Below the pieces are notes generated by a model. The model was given only the letters and a program-made list of their open reading frames with translations. It was not told the DNA's origin and did not search any database. Position numbers and translations under genes: made by a program. A stretch of DNA of 64,000 bases from Acidimicrobiia bacterium (GTDB taxonomy: Bacteria > Actinomycetota > Acidimicrobiia > Spongiisociales > Spongiisociaceae). The number at the start of each line of letters is the position of its first letter. Within the stretch, counting starts at the first letter, position 1. Shown here one piece after another: positions 49,223 to 58,568 of this stretch. Location of the stretch: assembly GCA_009841075.1 (NCBI GenBank), contig VXMP01000068.1, positions 1 through 64,000 of the forward strand, read 5' to 3'.

Positions 49223-50368
49223 TTGCGGGTAGGAATATTGACCGGAGGAGGCGATGTCCCGGGCTTGAACCCGGCCATCAAGGCCTTCACCAACCTGATG
49301 AACGAGGCGGGCGCGACTGTTCTCGGCCTAAGGAGAGGATGGGGGGCTCTTCTCGATATTGACCCCGATGATCCCGACTCGATAGCCGGCCACACCATGT
49401 CTCTCGACCCCGCCGCCGTACGTACTATAGACCGAGCAGGCGGGACCACTCTGCATTCCAGCCGCACCAATCCCGGCCGGGTAGATAGCCGGCGACTGCC
49501 CGACTTCCTGTCCCCTTTAGACGGCGAGCCTCCCTTTGACCTCACCGACCACGCCCTGAAGGTGGTAGAGCGGCTCGGCCTGGATGCCTTGGCGGCCATC
49601 GGGGGTGACGACACACTTTCGTATGCACTGCGTATGCATAAGGAAGGGGTTCCGGTGGTGGCGATCCCGAAGACCATGGACAACGACGTACCTGGAACCG
49701 ATTACTGCATCGGCTTTTCCACGGCGGTTACCCGTTCGGTCCGATTCATCAACCAGCTCCGCAGCGCGGTGGGAAGCCATGAGAGGGTGGCGGTGGTGGA
49801 GTTGTTCGGGCGCTATTCGGGGGAGACCAGCCTGATGTCCGGCTATCTGGCCTCGGCCGACCGGACCCTGATCGCCGAGGTTCCTTTTGATATTGAACGG
49901 CTGGCCGAGATGGTTAAGGCCGACCGTGACCACAACCCGAGCCGTTACGCGGTGGTGGTGTTGTCCGAAGGTGCCACCATGCTGGGGGGCGACCGGGTGG
50001 AGAGCGGCGAAGCCGACGCCTACGGCCATCGTAAGTTGGGCGGGATCGGAGAGATGACCGGGCAGATGCTCAAGCAGATAACCGGCATCGGGATTATGAA
50101 CCAACGGATCGGATATCTGATGCGAAGCGGTCCGCCGGATGTTCTGGACCTGATGGTGGGCACCAACTTCGGCACCATGTCGGCAGAGATGCTGCTGGGC
50201 GGCTCAAGTGGGCAGATGGTGGCGATCCGAGCGGGCGTCTACACCTCCACCGGCCTTGAGGTTTTAGCCCGGGGTGCCCGCCAGGTTGATGTGGAAGCCT
50301 TTTACGACCAGGACGCCTACCGTCCCAGGATCCGCGCCCTGGCCGGCAAGCCTATGTTCCTCCACTGA
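49223..50368 (+). CDS. pfkA: 6-phosphofructokinase, probably PPi-dependent
   Basis: MRVGILTGGGDVPGLNPAIKA, GGDDTLSYA, IPKTMDNDVPGTDYCIGFSTA; probable TTG start 49223. Confidence 0.9.
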   Translation: MRVGILTGGGDVPGLNPAIKAFTNLMNEAGATVLGLRRGWGALLDIDPDDPDSIAGHTMSLDPAAVRTIDRAGGTTLHSSRTNPGRVDSRRLPDFLSPLDGEPPFDLTDHALKVVERLGLDALAAIGGDDTLSYALRMHKEGVPVVAIPKTMDNDVPGTDYCIGFSTAVTRSVRFINQLRSAVGSHERVAVVELFGRYSGETSLMSGYLASADRTLIAEVPFDIERLAEMVKADRDHNPSRYAVVVLSEGATMLGGDRVESGEADAYGHRKLGGIGEMTGQMLKQITGIGIMNQRIGYLMRSGPPDVLDLMVGTNFGTMSAEMLLGGSSGQMVAIRAGVYTSTGLEVLARGARQVDVEAFYDQDAYRPRIRALAGKPMFLH

Positions 50369-50382
50369 GGATTCTTGTCAGG

Positions 50383-50456
<74 letters not shown>

Positions 50457-50544
50457 TGTGCTATCCCCAAGCATACCCCCGGCAGACTTAAAGGTTGAGA
50501 GCACCCTTTTTTGCCACCCCCCAGCCCTGGGGGTTACCGGTGCA

Positions 50545-51819
50545 TTATGACGTCAAGGCGGGAAGGTCGGTCTGTTCCACACTGAGGGTGGCGATACGGT
50601 GTCGGTCCATCTGTTCCACCGTCAACCGTATTCCGACATGATCAACCTGGTCACCCGCCGTCGGGATTTGGCCGAACAGGCTTAGGAAGAGCCCGGCCAC
50701 GGTCGAATAAGGCCCGTCTTCAATGCTTACCCCGATGATCTCCTCAAGTTCGTCGATCGGAGTGCGACCGTCCGCCTTCCACACCCGGCTTCCGACCGCC
50801 TCGACAGCGGGTATCGGAGAGTCGGTTTCGTCTTGGAGCTCGCCTACCAGCTCGCCGACCAGATCCTTGACCGTTACCAGGCCGTCCACGCCTCCGTGCT
50901 CGTCGGTGACAATGGCCAGACCGATGCGATGGGTTCGTAGATGTTCCAACACCTGGATCACCGAAGCGCTTTCCGGGGCGTAGTAGGGGGTCTTGACCAG
51001 ACGGGCTACCTCATGGTCGGACATTTCCGCGGTGGCGCTGAACACGTCCTTCGCATAGAGCACCCCAACGATCGAGTCCAGGTCACCCTCGTTCTTAACC
51101 ACTGGAAAGCGAGAATGGGCCGAGGTCGCCACCGCCTCCCTCACGTCGGACGAAGAAACCGGCCAGGTCAGGGTCAAAATGTCCATTCTCGGGGTCATGA
51201 CATCACGAACCGGCTGATCGGCAGCCATAAAAAGGCGGTCGATGATCTCCCTAACCCCCGGCTTGATCTCGCCATCCCGTTCGCCGAGGACGGTCAGCGC
51301 CCGCACGTCCTCCTGGGTGATCCCTGGTTCCGCGCGGGCCGGCGAACGGAACAGGCCGATAATGCTTTGGCCCAGCCTCACGAAAACCCGGGCGATCGGT
51401 CTCAGGGCGATAGAGATGCCCCACACCGGAACCGCCACCGTCATCGCATACCATTCCGGGTAGCGAGCGGCCAGGGTTTTGGGGGTTACCTCCCCGATTA
51501 TCAGAACCATGATCGTTACCAACACCGTGGACAAGATGGTTCCCCAGGTCTCACCCACCAAGTCGAATACCAGAGCCGCCGCGACGGTTGTGGCCAGGAT
51601 GTTGACGAAGTTGTTGGCCAGCAGAATGGTGCCGATGGTGCCCTCCAGGTCGCCGGTGAGCAGCCCCAGTCGACGCCCTCTTCTACCGGTAGCGGCCAGC
51701 TGCTCAACGCGCTCTCTGGCTATGGCGGTGAGGGCGGTTTCGCTGCCCGAAAGGAATCCCGACAACATCAGACAGATGGCGAAGATGATCAGCAGCGTCA
51801 GGTTATGCGGAGTGATCAT
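50545..51819 (-). CDS. HlyC/CorC family protein (CNNM/DUF21 + CBS pair + CorC_HlyC)
   Basis: FLSGSETALTAIARERVEQLAATGRRG, VRDVMTPRMDILTLTWP, TDEHGGVDGLVTVKDLVGELVGE. Confidence 0.93.
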   Translation of the reverse strand: MITPHNLTLLIIFAICLMLSGFLSGSETALTAIARERVEQLAATGRRGRRLGLLTGDLEGTIGTILLANNFVNILATTVAAALVFDLVGETWGTILSTVLVTIMVLIIGEVTPKTLAARYPEWYAMTVAVPVWGISIALRPIARVFVRLGQSIIGLFRSPARAEPGITQEDVRALTVLGERDGEIKPGVREIIDRLFMAADQPVRDVMTPRMDILTLTWPVSSSDVREAVATSAHSRFPVVKNEGDLDSIVGVLYAKDVFSATAEMSDHEVARLVKTPYYAPESASVIQVLEHLRTHRIGLAIVTDEHGGVDGLVTVKDLVGELVGELQDETDSPIPAVEAVGSRVWKADGRTPIDELEEIIGVSIEDGPYSTVAGLFLSLFGQIPTAGDQVDHVGIRLTVEQMDRHRIATLSVEQTDLPALTS

Positions 51820-51844
51820 TAGGACACCAGGGGCGTCGATCCTT

Positions 51845-52210
51845 TCAGCCGACCGCTCCGATGGGCATAATGTCGGCCAGTGCCTTCCTCAGTTCCTGCG
51901 GGTTGAAGGGCTTGACCAGCCACGAATCCGCTCCGGCCCGTTTGGCGAGGAAGGAGTCGGCAGAGCGATCCAACAGCAGTAGGATCGGTCCGGTTTGAGA
52001 GCCCAAAGCTTTCAAGGTTCGGGTTATGGCCATGCCCCCCATCGAACCGACCTGCATGTCCACTATCGAAAGGTCCATACCCTTAGCCGTGGTTTCGACC
52101 TGATAAGGGTCGGCCACCGGCACAATCTGGGCAGAGCCACTCAGGGCGGCCCCTACCTGGTTACGTACCCAGGAGGCGTCGGACACCAACATAACTTTCA
52201 CGCCCACCAC
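51845..52210 (-). CDS. Single-domain response regulator receiver protein
   Basis: VMLVSDASWVRNQV, DLSIVDMQVGSMGGMAITR, WLVKPFNPQELRKAL. Confidence 0.8.
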   Translation of the reverse strand: MVGVKVMLVSDASWVRNQVGAALSGSAQIVPVADPYQVETTAKGMDLSIVDMQVGSMGGMAITRTLKALGSQTGPILLLLDRSADSFLAKRAGADSWLVKPFNPQELRKALADIMPIGAVG

Positions 52211-52310
52211 TGTAGCCAGGTTATGGGAGGGTGGGGAATACCAAACCTAAGGAGGGATCCGGTATTCGGCTTGCAACCGGAGCGGTGCATCTAAAATCGG
52301 TAGCCTGTTC

Positions 52311-53621
52311 ATGAAGGTTCGACTCTCCCACCTCCTCCTGCTCTTCTCTTTTCTGGCGGCCCTGGCCGGCCCGGTTATCGCACAGGATGACGGGGAACGC
52401 ATCGAGATCATCAAGGTCGGGGGCAACCTGGACCGCTCGGTTCTGAGCTTCGTTTCCTCACAGGTTGATGCGGCCGCCCAAAATGGTGCCACCGCCGTAA
52501 TAATCCAGCTCGACTCGGGTGCCACCCTCTCCGACCAGATCCACCATCTGGCCGCCCGGATCGCCGACCCCGCCCTTCCGCTGGTGGTTTGGGTGGGCCC
52601 GGCTCCGGCCCGGGCCTATGGAGGGGCCGCCCTTCTGCTCTCGGCTGCCCCGATCGGTGCCGCCGCCCCGGGAGTGTGGGTCGGCCACACCCAACCGGTG
52701 GTAGCGGGCGGGCCACCTTCCGGCTCCGACTTTCTCGGCTCTTCTTTGGAAGGACTGGCCTCCGAGTCATTCGAGGTTGCCGACCCCACCGCCGACGGGC
52801 TGATAGACATAGTGGCCCCTTCTATCAGCAATCTGCTGGTGGAGTTGGAGGGGGCTTCGGTCATGGTCCGGGGCGAATCCCTAACCTTAAGGACTCTCCA
52901 CCCCACCGAAGACGGAACCGCCGCCATTCGCACCGTCTTCTATGAGCCGCCCCTAGGTGTGGGTATCCTGCGCCTGGCCACCGGGGTGGAAGCGGCCTTC
53001 TTCTTCCTGGTGGTGGGGCTGGCAGTGGCAGCCTTCGAGTTCTATGCCCTGGGTCCGGGGATCGCTTCCGCAGTGGCGGCGCTGATGTTGCTGATCGGCG
53101 GTTACGGACTGACGGTTCTTCCCTTCCGGGGCTGGGCACTGGGCTTGACCTTCCTAGGCCTGGGTCTGCTGACGGCCGACTTCCAAAGGGGCCGAACCGC
53201 GCTGCTCTCGGCGCTGGGCGGGCTCGCCTTGCTGGTAGGGGGCCTATTTTTTACCGACGCCGCCCCCCAGATCCGGCCTTCCTGGTGGATCGTGGCCATC
53301 ATTGTCGTTTCGGTGGTGGCGTTCTATGCGGTGGGTATGCGGACGGTGGCCCGGGCTCGGTTCTCTACCCCCACCCTGGGCCGTACCCACCTGATCGGAC
53401 GGCTTGGTCGGGCGATCACCCGATTTGATCCGGGAGGAATAGTCGAGGTGGAAGGGGCTCGATGGCACGCCACCGCCCATCGCGAAGCGGGTCTCGGGCC
53501 GGGCGATCCAGTGGTGGTTCGAGCCGTGGAGGGGCCTATCCTTGAAGTTGATCCCCTTCCGCCACCGCCTCCCGAGGAGGAACCAGACTCGGATAGGCCG
53601 CCGGAACCAGAACCCACCTGA
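52311..53621 (+). CDS. NfeD/SOPP family membrane protein with degenerate ClpP-like domain
   Basis: Signal peptide, AVIIQLDSGATLSDQIHHLAARI.., C-terminal TMs and OB-like domain LIGRLGRAITRFDPGGIVEVEGARWHA. Confidence 0.85.
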   Translation: MKVRLSHLLLLFSFLAALAGPVIAQDDGERIEIIKVGGNLDRSVLSFVSSQVDAAAQNGATAVIIQLDSGATLSDQIHHLAARIADPALPLVVWVGPAPARAYGGAALLLSAAPIGAAAPGVWVGHTQPVVAGGPPSGSDFLGSSLEGLASESFEVADPTADGLIDIVAPSISNLLVELEGASVMVRGESLTLRTLHPTEDGTAAIRTVFYEPPLGVGILRLATGVEAAFFFLVVGLAVAAFEFYALGPGIASAVAALMLLIGGYGLTVLPFRGWALGLTFLGLGLLTADFQRGRTALLSALGGLALLVGGLFFTDAAPQIRPSWWIVAIIVVSVVAFYAVGMRTVARARFSTPTLGRTHLIGRLGRAITRFDPGGIVEVEGARWHATAHREAGLGPGDPVVVRAVEGPILEVDPLPPPPPEEEPDSDRPPEPEPT

Positions 53622-53754
53622 TCCCGGGTAATCCATCCTGGATTGCCTACAACAAGACAGGGTTTGTGCCCGACCCGATCTTTTTGTCGTATTTCCGTGG
53701 CACCTCTCTGAAATCATCTCGGGCGTTCCTCGGCTGAACCGGCCCTACGTTGAA

Positions 53755-54084
53755 TTGGCTCGCTATGTGGCCGAGTTTCGGAATCATCATTGGGAACAAA
53801 TGATGAGCCATAGAAAGTCATCAAAAGTAATAGTGTCCTCGGCGTCCAATCCATACCCAAAGAAGGCAGACAAGATCTCAGATCGGGCTGAAAAAGATGC
53901 AGGAAGGAACTTTGGAAGGATCGCCCGCACCGGAATCCTGGATCAATTTGTTGACCGGGCCGGAAACAGGCTGCTTGTAGGCATTCCGGCTCGCTATTGG
54001 AGGGGGTTCCTGAAAATATTTACCGAAACGGCGACCGAAGAAAACATCAAGACCGCTCGGGCCCGTTTTAGCGAACAGGTATAA
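53755..54084 (+). CDS. Hypothetical protein
   Basis: Uninterrupted ORF, locally more A-rich than its neighbours; no family recognised; start may be internal (MMSHRKSS..). Confidence 0.35.
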   Translation: MARYVAEFRNHHWEQMMSHRKSSKVIVSSASNPYPKKADKISDRAEKDAGRNFGRIARTGILDQFVDRAGNRLLVGIPARYWRGFLKIFTETATEENIKTARARFSEQV

Positions 54085-54092
54085 GGTCGAGG

Positions 54093-54341
54093 TTAGTGGT
54101 AGTTGGTGGTCATCAGGAAGCCGACTCCGATCAGGCCGAGACCTCCTAGAAGCAGCCAAGACGAGGTGTCTAACACGTAGCGGGTTACCACCGCCAGAAC
54201 CCCGATACCCATTATTCCGAACATGGAAACCACATAGAGAGTGGATGACTGTTTGTTCTTGGCACCCCCGCTGCTGCTCTGGGGTGGCGTAGGGCGGCCC
54301 GGCGGCCTGGACTTCTTGGCTCGACCTTTCGACTTCGGCAT
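54093..54341 (-). CDS. crgA: CrgA-like cell division protein
   Basis: MPKSKGRAKKSRPPGR..SSTLYVVSMFGIMGIGVLAVVTRYVL..GLGLIGVGFLMTTNYH; syntenic with the pknB cluster. Confidence 0.85.
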   Translation of the reverse strand: MPKSKGRAKKSRPPGRPTPPQSSSGGAKNKQSSTLYVVSMFGIMGIGVLAVVTRYVLDTSSWLLLGGLGLIGVGFLMTTNYH

Positions 54342-54419
54342 AAAGAGAAGACTAACACCCCTCGCCCATATAAAGAGTGGGCACATAAAAATCAGGGAAC
54401 TCCATTAGGCTCAACCTCT

Positions 54420-54980
54420 ATGCGGGTGCTGGTACTTGACAACTACGACAGCTTCACGTTCAACCTGGTCCAATATCTAGGCGAACTCGGTGCCGAACCT
54501 ATCGTGGTCCGTAACGACCAGATGGAAGTACCGGAAGCTGCCCTTATAGAACCGGAGCGCTTGGTTATTTCGCCGGGCCCGGGTCGGCCCGAGCAGGCGG
54601 GCTACACGGAGGACTACATCAAACACTTCGCCGGACAAATACCCGTACTGGGAGTATGTCTAGGACAGGAGGCTATAGTCACCGCCTTCGGTGGCACCAT
54701 AGACCTGGCACCCCGGATCATGCACGGTAAAACCTCCACCATACGTCATGACGGCCGGGGGGTATTCGCCGGGCTGAAAAACCCTTTCCTGGCCACCAGG
54801 TACCACTCCTTGGCAGCCAGTTCTCTTCCTGAGGTGTTGGAGCCATGTGCCTGGAGCGAAGACGACGTGATCCAAGGTATAAGGCATCGGGAGATGTCGG
54901 TCCACGGCGTCCAATTCCATCCGGAAAGTATCCTCACCGACCAGGGAATGGACCTGCTGGGAAACTTCCTGACCGGTTAA
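54420..54980 (+). CDS. pabA: Aminodeoxychorismate/anthranilate synthase glutamine amidotransferase subunit
   Basis: MRVLVLDNYDSFTFNLVQYLGELG, ISPGPGRPEQAG, GVCLGQEAI, VHGVQFHPESI. Confidence 0.92.
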   Translation: MRVLVLDNYDSFTFNLVQYLGELGAEPIVVRNDQMEVPEAALIEPERLVISPGPGRPEQAGYTEDYIKHFAGQIPVLGVCLGQEAIVTAFGGTIDLAPRIMHGKTSTIRHDGRGVFAGLKNPFLATRYHSLAASSLPEVLEPCAWSEDDVIQGIRHREMSVHGVQFHPESILTDQGMDLLGNFLTG

Positions 54981-55028
54981 ACCTCCGCCCCGGTATCAAC
55001 CACCCCTTATCAACAAAACGGCCTGCCC

Positions 55029-55856
55029 CTAACGGACGTGGGTGTAGTGCTCGCCGGTCTCTACATGGTGGGGGTCATCCAGGAAAAGATGGTTGCCCTC
55101 GGCGTTCAACAGGCCCATCCCGTAGGCGGCCGTCATGTGGTGGGCCTGGAAAACCTCGCCGGGAGAACCGGCTACCACTACCCGACCGGACAGGAGCACC
55201 ACATAGTCGGCCTCCCAGGCCTCGCCCAGGTTATGGGTCGCCACGATAACAGTGCACCCGTGGACGAGTTCAGAATGGATGGTGTTGCGGACCGCCTGGG
55301 CAGAAACCACGTCCAAACCGGTTGCAGGCTCGTCCAGTAAAAGGACATCATGATCCTGGGCCAGGCCCTGAGCCAAAAGAACCCGATGGCGTTCCCCTCC
55401 TGACAAACGGGACAGGTGCCGCCTAGCCAGATGGGTGACATTCGTCCTTTCCATGGCCTCGGCCACCCTTTCACGGTCGTCCTTGGTGAGCATACGCAAA
55501 GGGCTTCGATTGGCATAGCGGCCCATGCTTACCACCTCTTGAACGGTTACGGGCAAGGTAGCGTTAACCTTGGTTTCTTGGAGAACATAGGAAGTGCGGT
55601 AGGTACGGCCCTCGCAGCAACCCATCTCCACCTGGCCGGACACAGGATGGATCAATCCGGCGATAGCGTTCAGGAAGGTGGACTTTCCGGCACCGTTGGG
55701 GCCGATCAAAGCGGTGATTTGTCCGGCCGGAATATTCACGCTTGAGGTTTCGAGCACCGTCTTGGCCCCGTAGCGAAACACCGCGTCCTTGATCTTCACC
55801 GCCGGCCCGATAGCCTCCAGGTCTTTATCGGGTATGTGGTCGTTACAGAGCTCCAT
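55029..55856 (-). CDS. ABC transporter ATP-binding protein (metal-type ZnuC/MntB-like)
   Basis: GPNGAGKST, LSRLSGGERHRVLLAQGLAQDHDVLLLDEPATGLD; no adjacent permease. Confidence 0.9.
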   Translation of the reverse strand: MELCNDHIPDKDLEAIGPAVKIKDAVFRYGAKTVLETSSVNIPAGQITALIGPNGAGKSTFLNAIAGLIHPVSGQVEMGCCEGRTYRTSYVLQETKVNATLPVTVQEVVSMGRYANRSPLRMLTKDDRERVAEAMERTNVTHLARRHLSRLSGGERHRVLLAQGLAQDHDVLLLDEPATGLDVVSAQAVRNTIHSELVHGCTVIVATHNLGEAWEADYVVLLSGRVVVAGSPGEVFQAHHMTAAYGMGLLNAEGNHLFLDDPHHVETGEHYTHVR

Positions 55857-55868
55857 TATCCGCCTAGG

Positions 55869-57998
55869 CTACCCGTTGCCGTTCGATTCCGGATCATCAA
55901 CTCCGGCGGAAGTCGTCGACACCGGGGCTTGGCCCAACACCACCAGAACTGTATCGCCCCGCATGGCTTCCTCTCCGGGACCGGGGGCTTGGCGGACAAT
56001 CCGACCCACCAGATCGGGCGAGCCGACCGTAACCCGAGAAATACCTACCTCCATTTGGAACCCGGACTCGGCCAGCAGCAGATCGGCGTTTGCCGGGGTA
56101 AAGCCGGTTAGGTCGGGAACGCTTACCACATCCGGGCCGATTGATTCGAAAAGGGTCACCGAGTTCCCTCGGTCGGTAGTGGTACCGGCGGCCGGCTCGG
56201 TTGAGATAACCAGCCCGATCTCGAAATCGAAGCTGTTTAGCCGGATCACCTGAACCTGCATTCCGGCCTGCTCCAACGCGTCAATGGCTTCGGCTATCGG
56301 CCTGCCGGACAGATCTTCGACGGTGTAGGTGGCACTGCCTTGGGATATCACCAACAGAACATCCCGTCCCGGATTGATATCCGAACCGGCAGGAGGCACT
56401 TGACTGACCACGAAACCCACTTCTACCAGGTCGTCAAAATCCTGGGTGGAGGAAACCTCCAATCCCAGACCTTCGAGAATGCCCTCCGCTCGATCACGGC
56501 TTAGCCCGATCACCTCGGGCATCTCGATAGGCTCCGGGCCGGCCGAAATCACCAATTCGATCGCCGAGCCGGACGAGGCCTGGGTTTCCCCCGAAGGGCT
56601 CTGGCTGATCACCAGGCCTACCCCGACCGTATCGTGGCGGGCGGTGTTGATGGTTACCGAGAATCCTTGCCCTTCTAGTTGGCTGATAGCCCGCTCCTCG
56701 GTAGAGCCAACCACATTAGGAACCTGGATTTGGGCCGGTCCGCTGGAGATAACCATCGTTATAAAGGCGTCCTCCGTGACTGTTCCCACACCCGGTTCCG
56801 TCCTTAAGACCAGCCCTACCGGCGAATCGCTCGCTTCCCGACTCAACCTGACCCGGAAACCTTCCTCCTGCAATACCAGCAGCGCACCTTCCTCGGATAG
56901 ACCATTGACGTCCGGAACCTCCAAGACGACATTCGGCACGGTGGTGGAGGGCGTGGGGTCGTTGGACAAGCTGTTAAGCAGCAGGTAAGCCCCATAGACC
57001 ACTCCGGCGGCCAGGATCAGTGCGGTTAGGACGAACGGCAGTTGGGAAGGTGGTCGGCGGGAGGGTGCCTTGGTCGGGGTAGCCCCCTCCCTGGCACCGG
57101 CCGGTCGGGAGGAGCCGGTCTGAGCCGGGATGGTGCGGGTTGGTGGGCCGGTGGTGGAAAGAGATTGGTGGGAGGGCTTTCCATGCAGAACTACCACCAT
57201 GTCGTGGTGCATATCAGCGGCGTTCTTGTAGCGCTTCTGCGGGTCCTTTTCGAGGGCTTTCATAACGATGTCCTCAAGCTCCAAGGGCACATCCGTGTTA
57301 ATCCGGCTGGGCGGAACCACTTCGGCGGTTACGTGTTGGTAGGCCACCGATACGGCGCTTTCTCCACGAAATGGCGGACGGCCTACCAGCATCTCGTACA
57401 ACACCACCCCCAGGCTGTATACATCAGACCGTTCGTCGGCGGGATCGCCGCTGGCCTGTTCCGGACTGAAATAGGTGGCGGTGCCGATAACCGAACCCGC
57501 CTTGGTGAGACCCTGCGTTGAGCTGCGGGCCCGGGCCACCCCGAAGTCGGTGACCTTGACCGAGCCGTACGTGGTCAGGAGAACGTTGCCGGGCTTGATG
57601 TCGCGGTGGATGACATCGTTGTGATGGGCGGCATCCAAGGCTTTGGCGATCTCGATGGCTATCTCGGTGGCCCGTCGGGGTTGGAGCCGGCCTTCAGAAT
57701 CAAGGATGTCCCGCAGGGATCGGCCTCTTATCAATTCCATGACCATGTAGTAGGTGGAATCTTCTTCACCCCAGTCGTAAACCGAAACGATGTTGGGATG
57801 ACTCAGGTTGGCTACGGCCCGGGCCTCCTTACGGAACCGAGCCACGAAGGTGCCCGCCTCGGCATAACGTTCGTGCAGTATCTTGACGGCCACCTGCCGA
57901 TCAAGCAGACGATCACGGGCCTCGAACACGTCGGACATACCGCCCCTGGCGATCTGGGCGGTCAGCTCGTAACGTCCCAGCGAATTTCGAGATTCCAT
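55869..57998 (-). CDS. pknB: Serine/threonine protein kinase PknB with five PASTA domains
   Basis: GRYELTAQIARGGMSDVFEARDRLLDRQVAVKIL, HRDIKPGNVLL, TM, five PASTA repeats; likely ATG 57998. Confidence 0.95.
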   Translation of the reverse strand: MESRNSLGRYELTAQIARGGMSDVFEARDRLLDRQVAVKILHERYAEAGTFVARFRKEARAVANLSHPNIVSVYDWGEEDSTYYMVMELIRGRSLRDILDSEGRLQPRRATEIAIEIAKALDAAHHNDVIHRDIKPGNVLLTTYGSVKVTDFGVARARSSTQGLTKAGSVIGTATYFSPEQASGDPADERSDVYSLGVVLYEMLVGRPPFRGESAVSVAYQHVTAEVVPPSRINTDVPLELEDIVMKALEKDPQKRYKNAADMHHDMVVVLHGKPSHQSLSTTGPPTRTIPAQTGSSRPAGAREGATPTKAPSRRPPSQLPFVLTALILAAGVVYGAYLLLNSLSNDPTPSTTVPNVVLEVPDVNGLSEEGALLVLQEEGFRVRLSREASDSPVGLVLRTEPGVGTVTEDAFITMVISSGPAQIQVPNVVGSTEERAISQLEGQGFSVTINTARHDTVGVGLVISQSPSGETQASSGSAIELVISAGPEPIEMPEVIGLSRDRAEGILEGLGLEVSSTQDFDDLVEVGFVVSQVPPAGSDINPGRDVLLVISQGSATYTVEDLSGRPIAEAIDALEQAGMQVQVIRLNSFDFEIGLVISTEPAAGTTTDRGNSVTLFESIGPDVVSVPDLTGFTPANADLLLAESGFQMEVGISRVTVGSPDLVGRIVRQAPGPGEEAMRGDTVLVVLGQAPVSTTSAGVDDPESNGNG

Positions 57999-58184
57999 AA
58001 TCTTTAGCCTAAATGCACCGAGGGCGGTTAGAGGGTTGGGGCGGACTTCAGGCCTAAAATCTAGTAGGGAAAAGGAAGTATTGGGTGGAGGTTTATTGGT
58101 GGGAGGCCGGGTGTTATTCGACTCCACGGTGTCTTCTGCCCCCTGTCTCTACCCATAGCCTGGATCCGCCTACGGGAGGGGGGT

Positions 58185-58497
58185 TCAAGGCGCTTCGGGA
58201 ACGTTTTTTTGCGTTCTCGAAATTAGGGGTTGAAAATGTCCCGGACTCATGATACGTAGGGGGTTGCCAAGCACCGAAGGCCGGGTAAAGAGGTAGGTAT
58301 CCCGATCGGATCCCCGGCCCCAAGGGAACATAAACGTATGGAGCGAACAGCCGAACCGCAGTCTCCCGGCTTCAGTCCGGGCATGGTTGACCACGCTCCA
58401 AATCAGGTGGTGTGCGGCGGGGGTGGGGACCCGGCGTAGCCGGGTGAGGTGGGCGGATTTTGCGATTTCTGTGAGTATTTCCCCAGTTTATAGGCGG
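58185..58497 (-). repeat. Dispersed structured intergenic element, copy D
   Basis: Nearly identical to copy A; even the chance ORF MVNHARTEAGRLRFGCSLHTFMF.. is identical in both. Confidence 0.85.
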
Positions 58498-58568
58498 TAT
58501 TATGAGCTTTCTGGTCAGGGTCTTTATCGGTGACGCTGTGAACCTTAGGTTCGGGGAGGCTAACGGGT

